DNA from: Bacillota bacterium
Lineage (GTDB): Bacteria > Bacillota > UBA4882 > UBA10575
DNA: 64,000 nt
Assembly (NCBI GenBank): GCA_012735135.1
Contig: JAAYHY010000160.1
Coordinates: 1 to 64,000 of the forward strand
Direction of reading: 5' to 3'
Below, one piece after another: positions 26,436-35,341 of the stretch. Both the position numbers and the translations under genes were made by a program. The notes under the pieces are model-generated. The model was not told the DNA's origin. It searched no databases and saw only the letters and a program-made list of their open reading frames with translations. Positions within the stretch are counted from its first letter, which is position 1. Each line of letters begins with the position of its first letter.

Positions 26436-27179
26436 TTAATAGGAAAAGACTGAGGCAAAAATCGTTAACGGCGTATCGAACCGCAGATAGAATTCACCAC
26501 CATGACCGTTAAGATTATGGGCATAGCCCATGGTTATTGGCACAGTAAGATCAGTCAGGGCGGAGATGGTGAGAACCGGGCTGATCTCCACCCCGGCATT
26601 TATTCTCAGATCTCCGGAGAAATTTTGCCCTCCGGACGTTTTTTTCCAGGCACCTCCAGTCTCAAGAAAGGCCGCCCCGGCCAAACCACGGAAGACAACG
26701 CCCCTGAGCACTTCCACCTTTTTGCCGAAGGTAATGGGGAACATCAAGTCAACCGCCAACGAGGCAAAGAGGTCCCCTTCTTCTTTCCCGGTATACCCGC
26801 GCATCTGCGCGGCTTTATACTTCTTAAAGCTGGGCAATTCGTTGCCGGCGCCCGCCTTTAAAATCGCCGCCCCATACAACCCGGAAGTGACCTTGAAGAT
26901 TTTCATTGTGGTATTGTCCGCCTTAAAGTACTGGTAGCTGTCGTATCCCGGGGCTTTTATTGCGCCTTCCAAAGTTAGGTCAGAGCTCAACCCTTTGTCG
27001 GGAAAACGGTCGTAGGTTAAGCCGGCGGTGGCGGCCAAAAGGGGGTTCCGGTCAGAGCGAAGGGCGGAGAATTCTTCCTGGGAAAGACCAGCTGTAAAAG
27101 TGTAGACCGGGTAATAATAATGGCCGTAGAAACCGGTTTCCACCTCTTTGTAGATGGGATAGGAGAACAGCTTTGTCTA
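26436..27179 (-). pseudogene. C-terminal part of an outer-membrane-type beta-barrel protein
   Basis: The frame is open from a TAG at 27180 and encodes about 247 residues with alternating hydrophobic/polar strands throughout. It includes an Omp85-like MRGYTGKEEGDLFASLAVDLMFPI, in which R-G-Y resembles the conserved (V/I)RGY loop of BamA/D15 surface antigens. Strands such as VLRGVVFRGLAGAAFLETGG follow, and the terminal FASVFSY ends on an aromatic residue, the hallmark recognised by barrel assembly machines. No signal peptide or start is present, so the 5' part is missing. An intact relative would be a cell-envelope barrel, implying a diderm cell plan. Confidence 0.6.
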
Positions 27180-27328
27180 TGAATCCAGAAAAGATACTGC
27201 TCTTGGCATTTATAGCGGTCAGTTTGATAATACTCTTTAGGATGACGGATTATTGATGGATTTTGCTGAGGAAATCCTTCAGCAGATCCTTTTGGTTGGG
27301 AGTTAATATTCAAGGGGGTATTGGTATC

Positions 27329-27817
27329 ATGAGCTTAGTTTTTAAGCAGGTAAAGGACGATGCAGAGCTAGAACAATGTGTAGATGTGATAAGAAAATCA
27401 TTCCGTACCATAGCGGAGGAGTTTAACCTCACAGCTGCGAATGCCCCGACCAATCCGGCATTTATCAAGTTCGATAATTTACTGAAGATGAAGGAGAAAG
27501 GTATCACAATGTTCGCTGTTTTCCATGAAGACACACAGGTTGGTTTTGTCGCCGTGGAAAAAGCCAATGAAGATACGTATTACATGGAGAAATTGGCCGT
27601 CCTGCCGGAGTTCAGGCACAGGGGATACGGGAGAATGATCATGGATCATGTATTTGCTTTTGTAAAGAAGAATGGCGGGAAAAGAGTCGGGATTGGCATC
27701 ATTGATGAAAATACCGTACTTAAGCAATGGTATCAGGATTATGGCTTCCGGGAAAGTGAGGTTAAAAGGTTTGCGCATTTACCGTTTACTGTTTGCTTGA
27801 TGAGTAAGGAAGTATGA
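27329..27817 (+). CDS. GNAT-family N-acetyltransferase
   Basis: 162 residues from the ATG after AAGGGGG. Motif A is KLAVLPEFRHRGYGRMIMDHVFAFVKKNGGKRVGIGI (Q/R-x-x-G-x-G/A present as RHRGYG), followed by the usual VLKQWYQDYGFRESE. The single-domain length is typical. The substrate is unknown. Monocistronic, convergent with the remnant at 27855. Confidence 0.86.
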   Translation: MSLVFKQVKDDAELEQCVDVIRKSFRTIAEEFNLTAANAPTNPAFIKFDNLLKMKEKGITMFAVFHEDTQVGFVAVEKANEDTYYMEKLAVLPEFRHRGYGRMIMDHVFAFVKKNGGKRVGIGIIDENTVLKQWYQDYGFRESEVKRFAHLPFTVCLMSKEV

Positions 27818-27854
27818 GAAGTGATTCCGGGCCTTAACATCGTATCGACAAGAC

Positions 27855-28160
27855 CTATCTTCCACCCCTTAACACACCGCCTTGACAGGCATCTATGACC
27901 AGGCGTTTCTTAAAAACATTGTTCTTTACTCCGTTAATGTTTATGTAATAAACAAACTCCCACGCCGGTTTCAGGATATTATCTCCCCGGGGGTGGGTTG
28001 GCATATAATAGACCATGTTACAATCATTGATGGTAACCGGTTGGTCGAGATTTCTGAATATAGATGCCAAATCGGAGACGGATTTTTCAATGGCAACGTG
28101 TGGCGCCAGGATACTTGCAACGGGTATTACCTCCCCTTTACTAAAGCGGGCAAGTAGAAT
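27855..28160 (-). pseudogene. Remnant resembling the C-terminus of a YycI/YycH- or PepSY-like protein
   Basis: The minus-strand frame opens after a TGA and runs about 100 codons with no normal start. The text NMVYYMPTHPRGDNILKPAW followed by EFVYYIN and VIDACQGGVL matches the pattern of C-terminal domains in YycI-type and PepSY-like proteins (Y-Y-x ... L-x-P-A/V-W ... I-D-A-x-x-G-x-V/I). It is probably the leftover C-terminal end of a secreted regulator of a two-component system. It lies between a GNAT gene and the end of the ABC permease gene. Confidence 0.4.
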
Positions 28161-28194
28161 TCAACCCTATTTTGAATCCATAACCAAAAGATAC

Positions 28195-30480
28195 CTACTC
28201 CACCGCCTTCAGCGAGGTAATCATATCGATGCCTGCCACTTTTCTGGACAAGAACATATTAATCAGCGCGGAAACGGCAAAAGTGCCGGCGATCGCAACG
28301 GATATGGACCCTAAGGAGATCCCGGTCAAGAGGTCAAGATTATCCGGCATGGTCGACAAGAGATAATCCGTGAGCAAGAAACCAAGGGGAATCCCCAGCC
28401 CAATCCCGATCACCGTCAGCCAGAGGTTTTGCATTTGCAACAGAGAACGGATTTCCTTTGGCAAAAAGCCAAGCACCTTTAGAGTGGCAAGCTCCCTGGT
28501 GCGCTCGACAAAGGACAAGGTGCCCAGGTTATAAAGGACCACGCTCCCCAGGACTACCGCCGCCAGCACCAGGATGGCGGTAATCAGGCGCAGGCTTTCC
28601 AGCATCTCGTCAAAGGCTTTGACCAGCTGCTCCTGCTCCTGGACGCTGGCCACCCCGGCCAAAAGGTGGGCGTCGGCCGCCCGCTCCGAAGTCAAATAAG
28701 CCGTCGGCCGGAAGGTACGGCCGGACCGTTCGTACACGGCTTTATCCATGACAATGCCTTGCCCCATGGGCGTCCAATAGACCGCCGCCACCTTCGCTTC
28801 CTGCCAGTCCTTTTCCCCAAAAATCCGCCACTGGAGTGCGGAGCCGAGGCCGACCCCCAAAAGTTCAGCCATTTTCCGGGATAAAGCAATCCCCTCTTCC
28901 GGCAGGGCAATGGCCTGCCGTTTGTAATCCGCGAATATAACCTGATCGCCTTGGGCCAAGACGGTCAGCAAGCCGCTTTCCTTCCGCGGGCCCGCTTTGA
29001 GTTCGATTTTGGCCTCCTGGATCCATTGTCCTCGGTAGCGGTCTCCGATCACCGCCAGTTCTTCCCCAGTGACCTCCTCCCGCAGGTTGATTTTATATTC
29101 ATTCCGGTACAGCTCCCCATAGATCGTCCTGGTCACCCCGTTGACCGTATCCTGAAGGCCCAGCCCGAAAAGGAGCAAGGTCGTGCAGCCCATGACGCCG
29201 ATGACCGCCATGGCGGAACGGACCCGGCTCCGGAAGAGATCCCGTAAATTCCACTGGACCGCAAAGCTTAAGCGGGGCCAGAACCCGCTCTTCTCCAACA
29301 CGCTATGTTTTCCGGTTTTCGGCGCCGCCGGTCTTAAGGTGGCCGCCGGAACTTCGTTCAGCAGTCGGCGGCAGGCGAGAGAGCTGGAGGCGCCGCAGCA
29401 GAAAGCGGCAAGCAGCACCACCCAATAAGCGGAGGGCGAGACGGCTGCCCGCCACCGGGGTAGGGTGTAAATGCTTTTTTGCATGGTAAATAAGATTGGC
29501 GGGATAAAAAGCGGTCCGATCAACAACCCCATGACGCCCCCGAACAAACCGAGCCAGAGTCCGTAGGAGACATAATGAAACTGGATCTGCCGGCGGGAAA
29601 AACCCAGGGCTTTGAGGACGCCAATCTGCGTCCTTTGGCTCACGGTCATCCGCGTCATGGTGGTCAGCATGGTCAAGGCGGCGAGTAAAAAGAAGACCAC
29701 GGGAAAAACCTCCCCCACCGCTTTATTCTGCGCGATTTCATTGCTAAAGGCCGCCACACTAGGATGGGTCTCCCGGTCGAGAATCAGGCAGTACCGGTCG
29801 GCAAAGAGCGTTTCCAGTTCGGAGCTGATTCTTTTTACGTCTCCCTCCCGGTTTATGCCGATGAGCAATTGATTGGCGGGCAAAAAAAGTCCCGCCGGCA
29901 GGGCGGACGCCGGTAAAAAAGCAAAGCCGAAGGTTTCCGGGTCGGGCATAAAAACCGTCTCATCCTTGACGTTATGGACATATTCCGGATGAATGACCAG
30001 GCCCGAAATCTCTTTCGTAAACACCATGCCCATGACGGTAAAGCTGATTTGATCCCCCACCTTGAACTGGTTCGCCCGGGCAAAGGCGGCGTCCAGCCAT
30101 AACCCGTCCCCGGCCGGGGTAAAGGCTTTTCCCTCGATTAATTTAGGAGCGGAAAGCTCCGGATCATCGACCAAATTGAGGCGCAGGGTCTGATCCTTCT
30201 CCGCATTCACCACCACATCAAAGGTCAAGCGGGCGGTCACCGTGGAAACACCCGGCATGGCCTTTACTTTTTCCAGATCGCTGCGGGTGAAGGCATCGGC
30301 CAGCACCCAGAGGTCGGGGAGGCGCATCTCCACGTAGTACTTCTCCACCTCCGTTTCCATTCCGTACCATTCCGCATTAATCCCGGCGTAGACCAGGACG
30401 CCGAGAAAGGCCATGAGAAAGATGGATATAAACTGCGCCAGGTTATTCCGCATGTCGCGCCGCATCTTTCGGAGCAGCAT
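28195..30480 (-). CDS. FtsX-like ABC transporter permease
   Basis: 761 residues with the two-FtsX-domain architecture of LolE/YknZ-like exporters: an N-terminal helix ([18 protein letters not shown]), a large extracytoplasmic domain, three helices ([24 protein letters not shown] ... [13 protein letters not shown]), a second extracytoplasmic domain, and a final helix trio with [20 protein letters not shown]. Such permeases export or extract lipids, lipoproteins or peptides, or act mechanically. The start immediately follows the ATPase stop (positions 30480/30481), so the subunits are co-translated. Confidence 0.9.
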   Translation of the reverse strand: MLLRKMRRDMRNNLAQFISIFLMAFLGVLVYAGINAEWYGMETEVEKYYVEMRLPDLWVLADAFTRSDLEKVKAMPGVSTVTARLTFDVVVNAEKDQTLRLNLVDDPELSAPKLIEGKAFTPAGDGLWLDAAFARANQFKVGDQISFTVMGMVFTKEISGLVIHPEYVHNVKDETVFMPDPETFGFAFLPASALPAGLFLPANQLLIGINREGDVKRISSELETLFADRYCLILDRETHPSVAAFSNEIAQNKAVGEVFPVVFFLLAALTMLTTMTRMTVSQRTQIGVLKALGFSRRQIQFHYVSYGLWLGLFGGVMGLLIGPLFIPPILFTMQKSIYTLPRWRAAVSPSAYWVVLLAAFCCGASSSLACRRLLNEVPAATLRPAAPKTGKHSVLEKSGFWPRLSFAVQWNLRDLFRSRVRSAMAVIGVMGCTTLLLFGLGLQDTVNGVTRTIYGELYRNEYKINLREEVTGEELAVIGDRYRGQWIQEAKIELKAGPRKESGLLTVLAQGDQVIFADYKRQAIALPEEGIALSRKMAELLGVGLGSALQWRIFGEKDWQEAKVAAVYWTPMGQGIVMDKAVYERSGRTFRPTAYLTSERAADAHLLAGVASVQEQEQLVKAFDEMLESLRLITAILVLAAVVLGSVVLYNLGTLSFVERTRELATLKVLGFLPKEIRSLLQMQNLWLTVIGIGLGIPLGFLLTDYLLSTMPDNLDLLTGISLGSISVAIAGTFAVSALINMFLSRKVAGIDMITSLKAVE

Positions 30481-31185
30481 CTACCAGTTCACCTCCGCCA
30501 CCGGCACCGGCGAAGAATTGAACCGGAGATCACTAATTTTCCCGTTCCTGATTTTAATCACCCGGTCGGCCGCCGGCGCCAGGGCCGAATTGTGGGTGAC
30601 GATCACAACCGTCTGCCCCTGCTCCCGGCTGATTCTCCACAGTAAAGACAGGATCCGGACGCCGGTCTCACTGTCCAGCGCGCCGGTGGGTTCGTCGCAG
30701 AGCAGCAACTTGGGGTTTTTGCAGATGGCACGGGCAATCGAAACCCGCTGCTGCTCGCCCCCGGAAAGCTGAGCCGGAAACTGGTGCAAATGGCCGTCCA
30801 AGCCGACTAAAGAGAGGGTTGTCTTCGGATCCATCGCTTCTTTCTTCAAAGATTTGATCAGGGCCACGTTTTCCAGGGCGGTGAGGGGCGGGATCAGATT
30901 GTAAAACTGGAAGACAAATCCCACCTGCTCCCGGCGGTAAAGGGTTAATTGGTCCTCGTTGTACTTGGTAATATCTTCTCCGTCCACATAGATGGCGCCC
31001 GCCGTGGCCTGGTCCATCCCGCCCAACAAGTTAAGGATGGTGCTTTTCCCCGCGCCGCTGGGGCCAAGGATCACCGCAAATTCCCCTTTTTCAATCTCAA
31101 AGCTCACCTGGTCGATGGCCCTGAATTTCCGCTCGCCTGTATCATATTCCTTCACGACCTTTTGGAATTGGATAAACCCCATCAC
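30481..31185 (-). CDS. MacB/LolD-type ABC transporter ATPase
   Basis: 234 residues. Walker A is [17 protein letters not shown], signature [15 protein letters not shown], Walker [14 protein letters not shown], and the H-loop His lies in [11 protein letters not shown]. The gene is the partner of the adjacent FtsX-like permease and follows the TetR gene by 3 nt, giving the operon tetR-ATPase-permease. GTG/ATG tandem start with AAGGAG upstream. Confidence 0.93.
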   Translation of the reverse strand: MMGFIQFQKVVKEYDTGERKFRAIDQVSFEIEKGEFAVILGPSGAGKSTILNLLGGMDQATAGAIYVDGEDITKYNEDQLTLYRREQVGFVFQFYNLIPPLTALENVALIKSLKKEAMDPKTTLSLVGLDGHLHQFPAQLSGGEQQRVSIARAICKNPKLLLCDEPTGALDSETGVRILSLLWRISREQGQTVVIVTHNSALAPAADRVIKIRNGKISDLRFNSSPVPVAEVNW

Positions 31186-31188
31186 AAG

Positions 31189-31791
31189 TCACTCCTTCGG
31201 TTGCGCCAAGATCCGCCGGATAATTGCCGCCAATTCTTTTTTTACAGTTTCCGTGGTCCCCGGGTAGGCATGGAGCAACGCCGATTCCAGGAGTTCATGC
31301 CCGATCCCAAAAAGAATCCTGGCATAAAGTTGCGGGTCGACCGGCCGGAAATAGCCGCCGTCGATCCCGGCCTGCAAGACGCCGGCCAGTTGCCCGATGA
31401 TCGCCTCCAGATACGGACGGCCAAAGTTCTGCTCTAAGACAAGATTAAGGATTTCTCCGTTATGAAGAAGCCGCAAATGACCTTCGCTCTCTTTCATGGT
31501 CGCGTACAGCCGGTCAAAGAGCCGGTCGATCTGGGCAAAGGGGTCGTCCTCCAGCTCGGAAAGCTCCGCTTGGAACATCCGGTTGAAACTGTCGAAGAGC
31601 TGAATGGCAAAGTGTTTAAGTAGATCCATTTTCGTTTCAAAATACAAATAAAAAGTCCCCTTCGCGCAGCCGGCTTCGGCGACGATCTCCCGCACCGGAG
31701 TGGCGTTAAAACCTTTCTGCCCGATCAACTTTAAGGCGCTGGTGACGATCCGCTCCTTGGTTGTTTCACTTTTCTTCATTTTCCTGTCCAT
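31189..31791 (-). CDS. TetR-family regulator of the ABC exporter
   Basis: 200 residues. The N-terminal helix-turn-helix is RIVTSALKLIGQKGFNATPVREIVAEAGCAKGTFYLYFETKMDLL; the C-terminal ligand domain is variable. It is the first gene of the exporter operon, so it probably represses its own transcript until a substrate binds. The start is either the ATG at 31791 or the ATG at 31779. A 17-codon mini-ORF with its own GGAG overlaps the start region (see findings). Confidence 0.88.
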   Translation of the reverse strand: MDRKMKKSETTKERIVTSALKLIGQKGFNATPVREIVAEAGCAKGTFYLYFETKMDLLKHFAIQLFDSFNRMFQAELSELEDDPFAQIDRLFDRLYATMKESEGHLRLLHNGEILNLVLEQNFGRPYLEAIIGQLAGVLQAGIDGGYFRPVDPQLYARILFGIGHELLESALLHAYPGTTETVKKELAAIIRRILAQPKE

Positions 31792-32274
31792 CGGTCACTG
31801 CTCCCTTGAACACCTCCGGTTGCTGTCATTGGTCACTGCTCCTTTGTTCGGTACCGTAGTAGTTTTATCGTAACAACAATTAATGGTCTCTTCAATATGC
31901 AAAAGTGGGCCGGCGGTCAGTTTTGAACTTATCCATGAAATGCTTAATTTCTAAAAAACAACGCAATAGATAGAATAAAAATAATAAAGCCAACAAAAAT
32001 TGCTGACCCCGTCGAAAATGCCGCGAAACTTGACAGTTTTAATGTTAATAGCGTAAGATTAAAGAAAACATAATTCAAAAGGGGAGAGAAATAAGAGAGA
32101 TGGACGATAACCTTGGTGACGGGGACAGTAGTAAGGCACTTTTGCTCTTCTTCTCATTCTTAAGAACAAAAGTGTATTTAAGGCCTTTCTATTATCCGCG
32201 GCCATAAGTCCTTCAGGGTATTTCAGCATGCATGGTGACTTCGCAGGTAAAATACCATTGGAGGATGAAGACCT
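31792..32274. promoter_or_regulatory. Intergenic region between tetR and the CNNM-like gene
   Basis: Divergent control region of about 480 bases. For the plus strand, TTGACA (32030) and TAAGAT (32054) with an 18-base spacer form a plausible promoter. A 35-codon ORF (32100-32207, beginning MDDNLGDGDSSKALLLFFSF) follows a weak AAGGGGAGAG, but neither composition nor homology supports it. The phrase GGTGACGGGGACAG (32114) resembles sequences seen near REP-type transposon ends. Just before tetR, GGAGCAGTGACC occurs twice about 40 bases apart. Confidence 0.4.
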
Positions 32275-33567
32275 TTGATTAGTGAAATTTTACTTTTATT
32301 GATCCTGATTGGACTGAATGCCTTTTTTGCCGCGTCAGAAATTGCTTTGATCTCTTTAAATGAAAACAAAATAAAATTTATGGCCGACGAAGGAAATAAA
32401 AAGGCCCAACAGTTAAAAAATATCCTCAGCGAGCCAAGTAAGTTTTTGGCCACCATCCAAATCGGAATCACCCTCGCCGGTTTTCTCGCCAGTGCCTTTG
32501 CCGCCGATACCTTTGCCGATCAGTTAGTCGCTCTTATTCAAACGACGCAGATCCCCGTCTCGGAGTACATCTTAAAAAAAGCGGCTGTTCTCTTCATTAC
32601 CATCATTCTTTCCTATTTCACCCTTGTTTTAGGAGAATTAGTACCCAAACGGGTGGCCATGAAAAAAGCCGAATCAATCTCCTTTTCTGTGGTTTCGCCT
32701 TTGCATTTTTTGTCGACCATAGCCTCGCCCTTTGTTAAGCTACTCACCGCGTCGACCAACTTTATTGTGGGGCTTTTGGGAATGGATCCCAACGCCGATG
32801 AGGAAAATGTGACCGAAGAAGAAATCCGGATGATGGTGGATGTGGGTGAAGAAAAAGGCGCCATCGACGAAAGTGAAAAGGAGATGATCAACAATATCTT
32901 CGAGTTTGACAATAAAATTGTTGAGGATATAATGACCCACCGGACGGATATTGTTGGTATTCCGATCACGGCAAGCTTAAAAGAGGTAATCGACTTAATC
33001 AACCAATATAAATACACCCGGTTTCCTGTCTATGAAGATAATATTGATAAGATTATCGGCATCTTAAATATTAAGGATCTGATCCGGCTGGTCGAGGATG
33101 GAAATCGCGAATTCAAACTGGAAAAGATCATCCGGAAGCCCTATTTTGTCCCCGCCTCGAAAAAAATTGATGAACTGTTCAAGGAGTTACAGTCGAGAAA
33201 AACCCATATGGCGGTGGCGATTGATGAGTATGGGGGCACGGCCGGGATCATCACCATCGAAGATTTGATCGAGGAAATTGTCGGTAATATCTTGGATGAA
33301 TACGATGAAGAGGAAAAGGAATTTGAAAAGTTGGATGAGCACACTTACCTGATCGATGGCCTTACCAGCCTGGAACGGGTAAAGGACCTCCTGGAGGTGG
33401 ACTTGCCCACCGGGGACTACGACACCTTAAACGGCTTTTTAATCGGCCGGTTGGGCAGGATCCCCGATGAAGATGAAACTCCGGTTATCGAGTTTAATGG
33501 GGTAGTTTTCAAAGTGGAAAAAATAACTGAAAAAAGGATCTCCAAAGTTAAAGCCTGCAAAGGCTAA
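32275..33567 (+). CDS. CNNM/CorC-type membrane protein (hemolysin C family)
   Basis: 430 residues. The DUF21 membrane domain (about 1-200; LLILIGLNAFFAASEIALISL, TIILSYFTLVLGELVPKRVAM) is followed by two CBS motifs (DIVGIPITASLKEVIDLINQ, HMAVAIDEYGGTAGIITIED) and a C-terminal CorC_HlyC domain (YDTLNGFLIGRLGRIPDEDE). Family members are implicated in Mg2+/Co2+ efflux or homeostasis. TTG start at 32275 with GGAGG nine bases upstream. It ends at a strong shared terminator. Confidence 0.92.
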   Translation: MISEILLLLILIGLNAFFAASEIALISLNENKIKFMADEGNKKAQQLKNILSEPSKFLATIQIGITLAGFLASAFAADTFADQLVALIQTTQIPVSEYILKKAAVLFITIILSYFTLVLGELVPKRVAMKKAESISFSVVSPLHFLSTIASPFVKLLTASTNFIVGLLGMDPNADEENVTEEEIRMMVDVGEEKGAIDESEKEMINNIFEFDNKIVEDIMTHRTDIVGIPITASLKEVIDLINQYKYTRFPVYEDNIDKIIGILNIKDLIRLVEDGNREFKLEKIIRKPYFVPASKKIDELFKELQSRKTHMAVAIDEYGGTAGIITIEDLIEEIVGNILDEYDEEEKEFEKLDEHTYLIDGLTSLERVKDLLEVDLPTGDYDTLNGFLIGRLGRIPDEDETPVIEFNGVVFKVEKITEKRISKVKACKG

Positions 33568-33586
33568 CCACGAAAATTTTAAACTT

Positions 33587-33617
33587 AAAAAGACCCGAAG
33601 CGTTTTCGGGTCTTTTT
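33587..33617. terminator. Bidirectional intrinsic terminator
   Basis: AAAAAGACCCGAA / TTCGGGTCTTTTT is a perfect 13-bp inverted repeat placed between the convergent CNNM-like and methyltransferase genes, with T-runs for both strands. Confidence 0.9.
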
Positions 33618-33622
33618 CGCTG

Positions 33623-34294
33623 TTAAAAATGGGGTTTTTCCTTCTTCCGTTTCCCCGACACAAGATATTTCTCCTGGTCCGCGATCTTCGTATCAACTTC
33701 AAACCAAGGGGCTAATAATTCCGCCATTTTATCCGTTGAAAGCATTTCGCGGGAAACATGCGCGGCGCCTTTGGTATGATGGCGCCGGAGCGCTTCAAGG
33801 CCCATGGAGTGCGCCACGGCCAACCGGCCCCCCGGCTTAAGCCATTGGGCCAAGCGGTTAATCAACCGCGGCGGATCTTCAAAGTGGGGAAAGGCATTGT
33901 AGACCACACAGCAATCACAGAAGCGGCGCACCGGTAGAACCTCGATATCCCCGCAGATCACCATGAAGCGGGGATCATCCACCTTTTTAGCGGCCAGGCG
34001 CGCCATCCCGGCGGAAATGTCCACCCCGATCACCTGGGTCACATCCCGGCGGAGATAGTAAGGAAACAGCACCCCCGTACCGCAGGCCACATCCAGCACA
34101 ACCGTGTTTTCTTTAACCCCGGCCGCGTCCAGAATGTAATTAATCTTCGCCTCGTCAATGACCGTCCGGGCATCCCACTCCGGCGCCAGGCGGTCAAAAA
34201 AGGTAGCAACCTGGTGCTTCCAGCGGTCCCCGGCCGGTTTAAGCCCGGCAAAAACGGGTTCTCTCTGGTCAACGTTGATAATTGGTTCGGCCAT
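33623..34294 (-). CDS. Class I SAM-dependent methyltransferase
   Basis: 223 residues. The Rossmann-type SAM fold shows motif I (VVLDVACGTGVLFPYYL), motif II acidic residue (QVIGVDISAGMARLA) and motif III region (NAFPHFEDPPRLINRLAQWLKPGGRLAVAHS), as in UbiE/COQ5-like enzymes. The last gene of the operon containing hypB, hypA and the flavin/Fe-S oxidoreductase, it starts 12 nt after hypB. The target is unknown. Confidence 0.87.
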   Translation of the reverse strand: MAEPIINVDQREPVFAGLKPAGDRWKHQVATFFDRLAPEWDARTVIDEAKINYILDAAGVKENTVVLDVACGTGVLFPYYLRRDVTQVIGVDISAGMARLAAKKVDDPRFMVICGDIEVLPVRRFCDCCVVYNAFPHFEDPPRLINRLAQWLKPGGRLAVAHSMGLEALRRHHTKGAAHVSREMLSTDKMAELLAPWFEVDTKIADQEKYLVSGKRKKEKPHF

Positions 34295-34306
34295 AATCCT
34301 CTCCTG

Positions 34307-34981
34307 TTAATCGGTTTGCGTCCAGTCCCGCACTTGCCGCCGGAGCCAATCAAGCCACGCCGTCATCCCCTCGCCGGTCTTGGCCGACAGGGGAAAGATC
34401 TCAAGCTTGGGGTTGCGGAGATGTGCATACTCCTTCACCTTATCCAGATCAAAGTCAAAATGGGGCAGCACATCTATTTTATTGATGATCAGCACATCGG
34501 AGACGGTGAAGATTAACGGGTACTTCAGGGGCTTGTCATCCCCCTCGGGCACGGAGAGAATCATGGCGTTCTTAACGGCGCCCGTATCAAACTCGGCCGG
34601 ACAGACCAGATTACCCACATTTTCCAGCACGACCAGATCCAAATCGGCAGTGCCCAGTTCCTTGAGGCCCTTTTCGGTCATCCCGGCGTCCAGGTGGCAC
34701 ATCCCGCCGGTGTGGAGCTGAATGGTCTTCACACCGGTGGCGGCGATCTTCTCCGCATCCACCGCCGAATCAATATCGGCCTCCAGCACTCCAATCCGCA
34801 GTTCGTCCTTGAGCGCTTCAATGGTCCGCTTCAGGAGGGTGGTTTTACCGCCGCCGGGAGAGGACATCAGGTTGAGCAAGAAAGTCTTTTCCCGCTTCAG
34901 TCCGGCGCGGAGACGCGCGGCTTCCCTGTCGTTATCGGCAAAAATGCTCTCTTTGACTTCGATAATCCTGACCTTTTCCAT
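34307..34981 (-). CDS. hypB: HypB, GTPase for nickel insertion into hydrogenase
   Basis: 224 residues. The P-loop is MSSPGGGKTTLLKR, preceded by the family stretch IFADNDREAARLRAGL. The Ni/Zn-binding and dimer region contains TGGMCHLDAGM, followed by VVLENVGNLVCPAEFD and NKIDVLPHFDFD (G4 NKID). It lacks the N-terminal His-rich nickel store. With HypA it delivers Ni(II) to the large subunit of [NiFe]-hydrogenase; no hydrogenase structural gene is in this window. Confidence 0.95.
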   Translation of the reverse strand: MEKVRIIEVKESIFADNDREAARLRAGLKREKTFLLNLMSSPGGGKTTLLKRTIEALKDELRIGVLEADIDSAVDAEKIAATGVKTIQLHTGGMCHLDAGMTEKGLKELGTADLDLVVLENVGNLVCPAEFDTGAVKNAMILSVPEGDDKPLKYPLIFTVSDVLIINKIDVLPHFDFDLDKVKEYAHLRNPKLEIFPLSAKTGEGMTAWLDWLRRQVRDWTQTD

Positions 34982-34996
34982 CCCAGTCTCCTCCCT

Positions 34997-35341
34997 CTAA
35001 CAGGCTTCGATTGTTTTTAGGTTAATTTCATTCCCCCGCACCAGGTAGGTCCGTTCACTACCGCAAAAGGGACAGATCCGCCCGTACTGTACAGTTCCGT
35101 AGGTCCTTTCGCAACCTTCACAGAAGGTCACCGCCGGGATCGTCTCAATGACCAGCGCAGCCTCTTTCAGCAGTTCGGTCTTTTGCACCGCCCATTGCCA
35201 GCAGTTGGTGAGTTCTTCCGGGATCACCCCGGAGACCTCGCCCAGTTCAAGAATGACCGTCGAAACCTGCGTGAGCTTATTTTCCGCTCCGACCCGCTCC
35301 ACCGTCTTAATGATGTGAAAGACGATTCCCAACTCGTGCAT
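34997..35341 (-). CDS. hypA: HypA, nickel metallochaperone
   Basis: 114 residues. The canonical MHELGI start supplies the Ni-binding N-terminus and His2, which fixes the start at 35341. The zinc loop is CEGCERTYG ... CPFCGSERT (two CxxC motifs). It lies directly upstream of hypB, and its first 35 bases overlap the end of the flavin/Fe-S oxidoreductase gene in another frame, indicating tight co-expression. Confidence 0.95.
   Translation of the reverse strand: MHELGIVFHIIKTVERVGAENKLTQVSTVILELGEVSGVIPEELTNCWQWAVQKTELLKEAALVIETIPAVTFCEGCERTYGTVQYGRICPFCGSERTYLVRGNEINLKTIEAC

Noticed and set aside
32100-32207. 35-codon ORF with weak ribosome site
   Set aside because: Spacing from GGGGAG is too long and composition looks non-coding; kept only as a note on the intergenic region.
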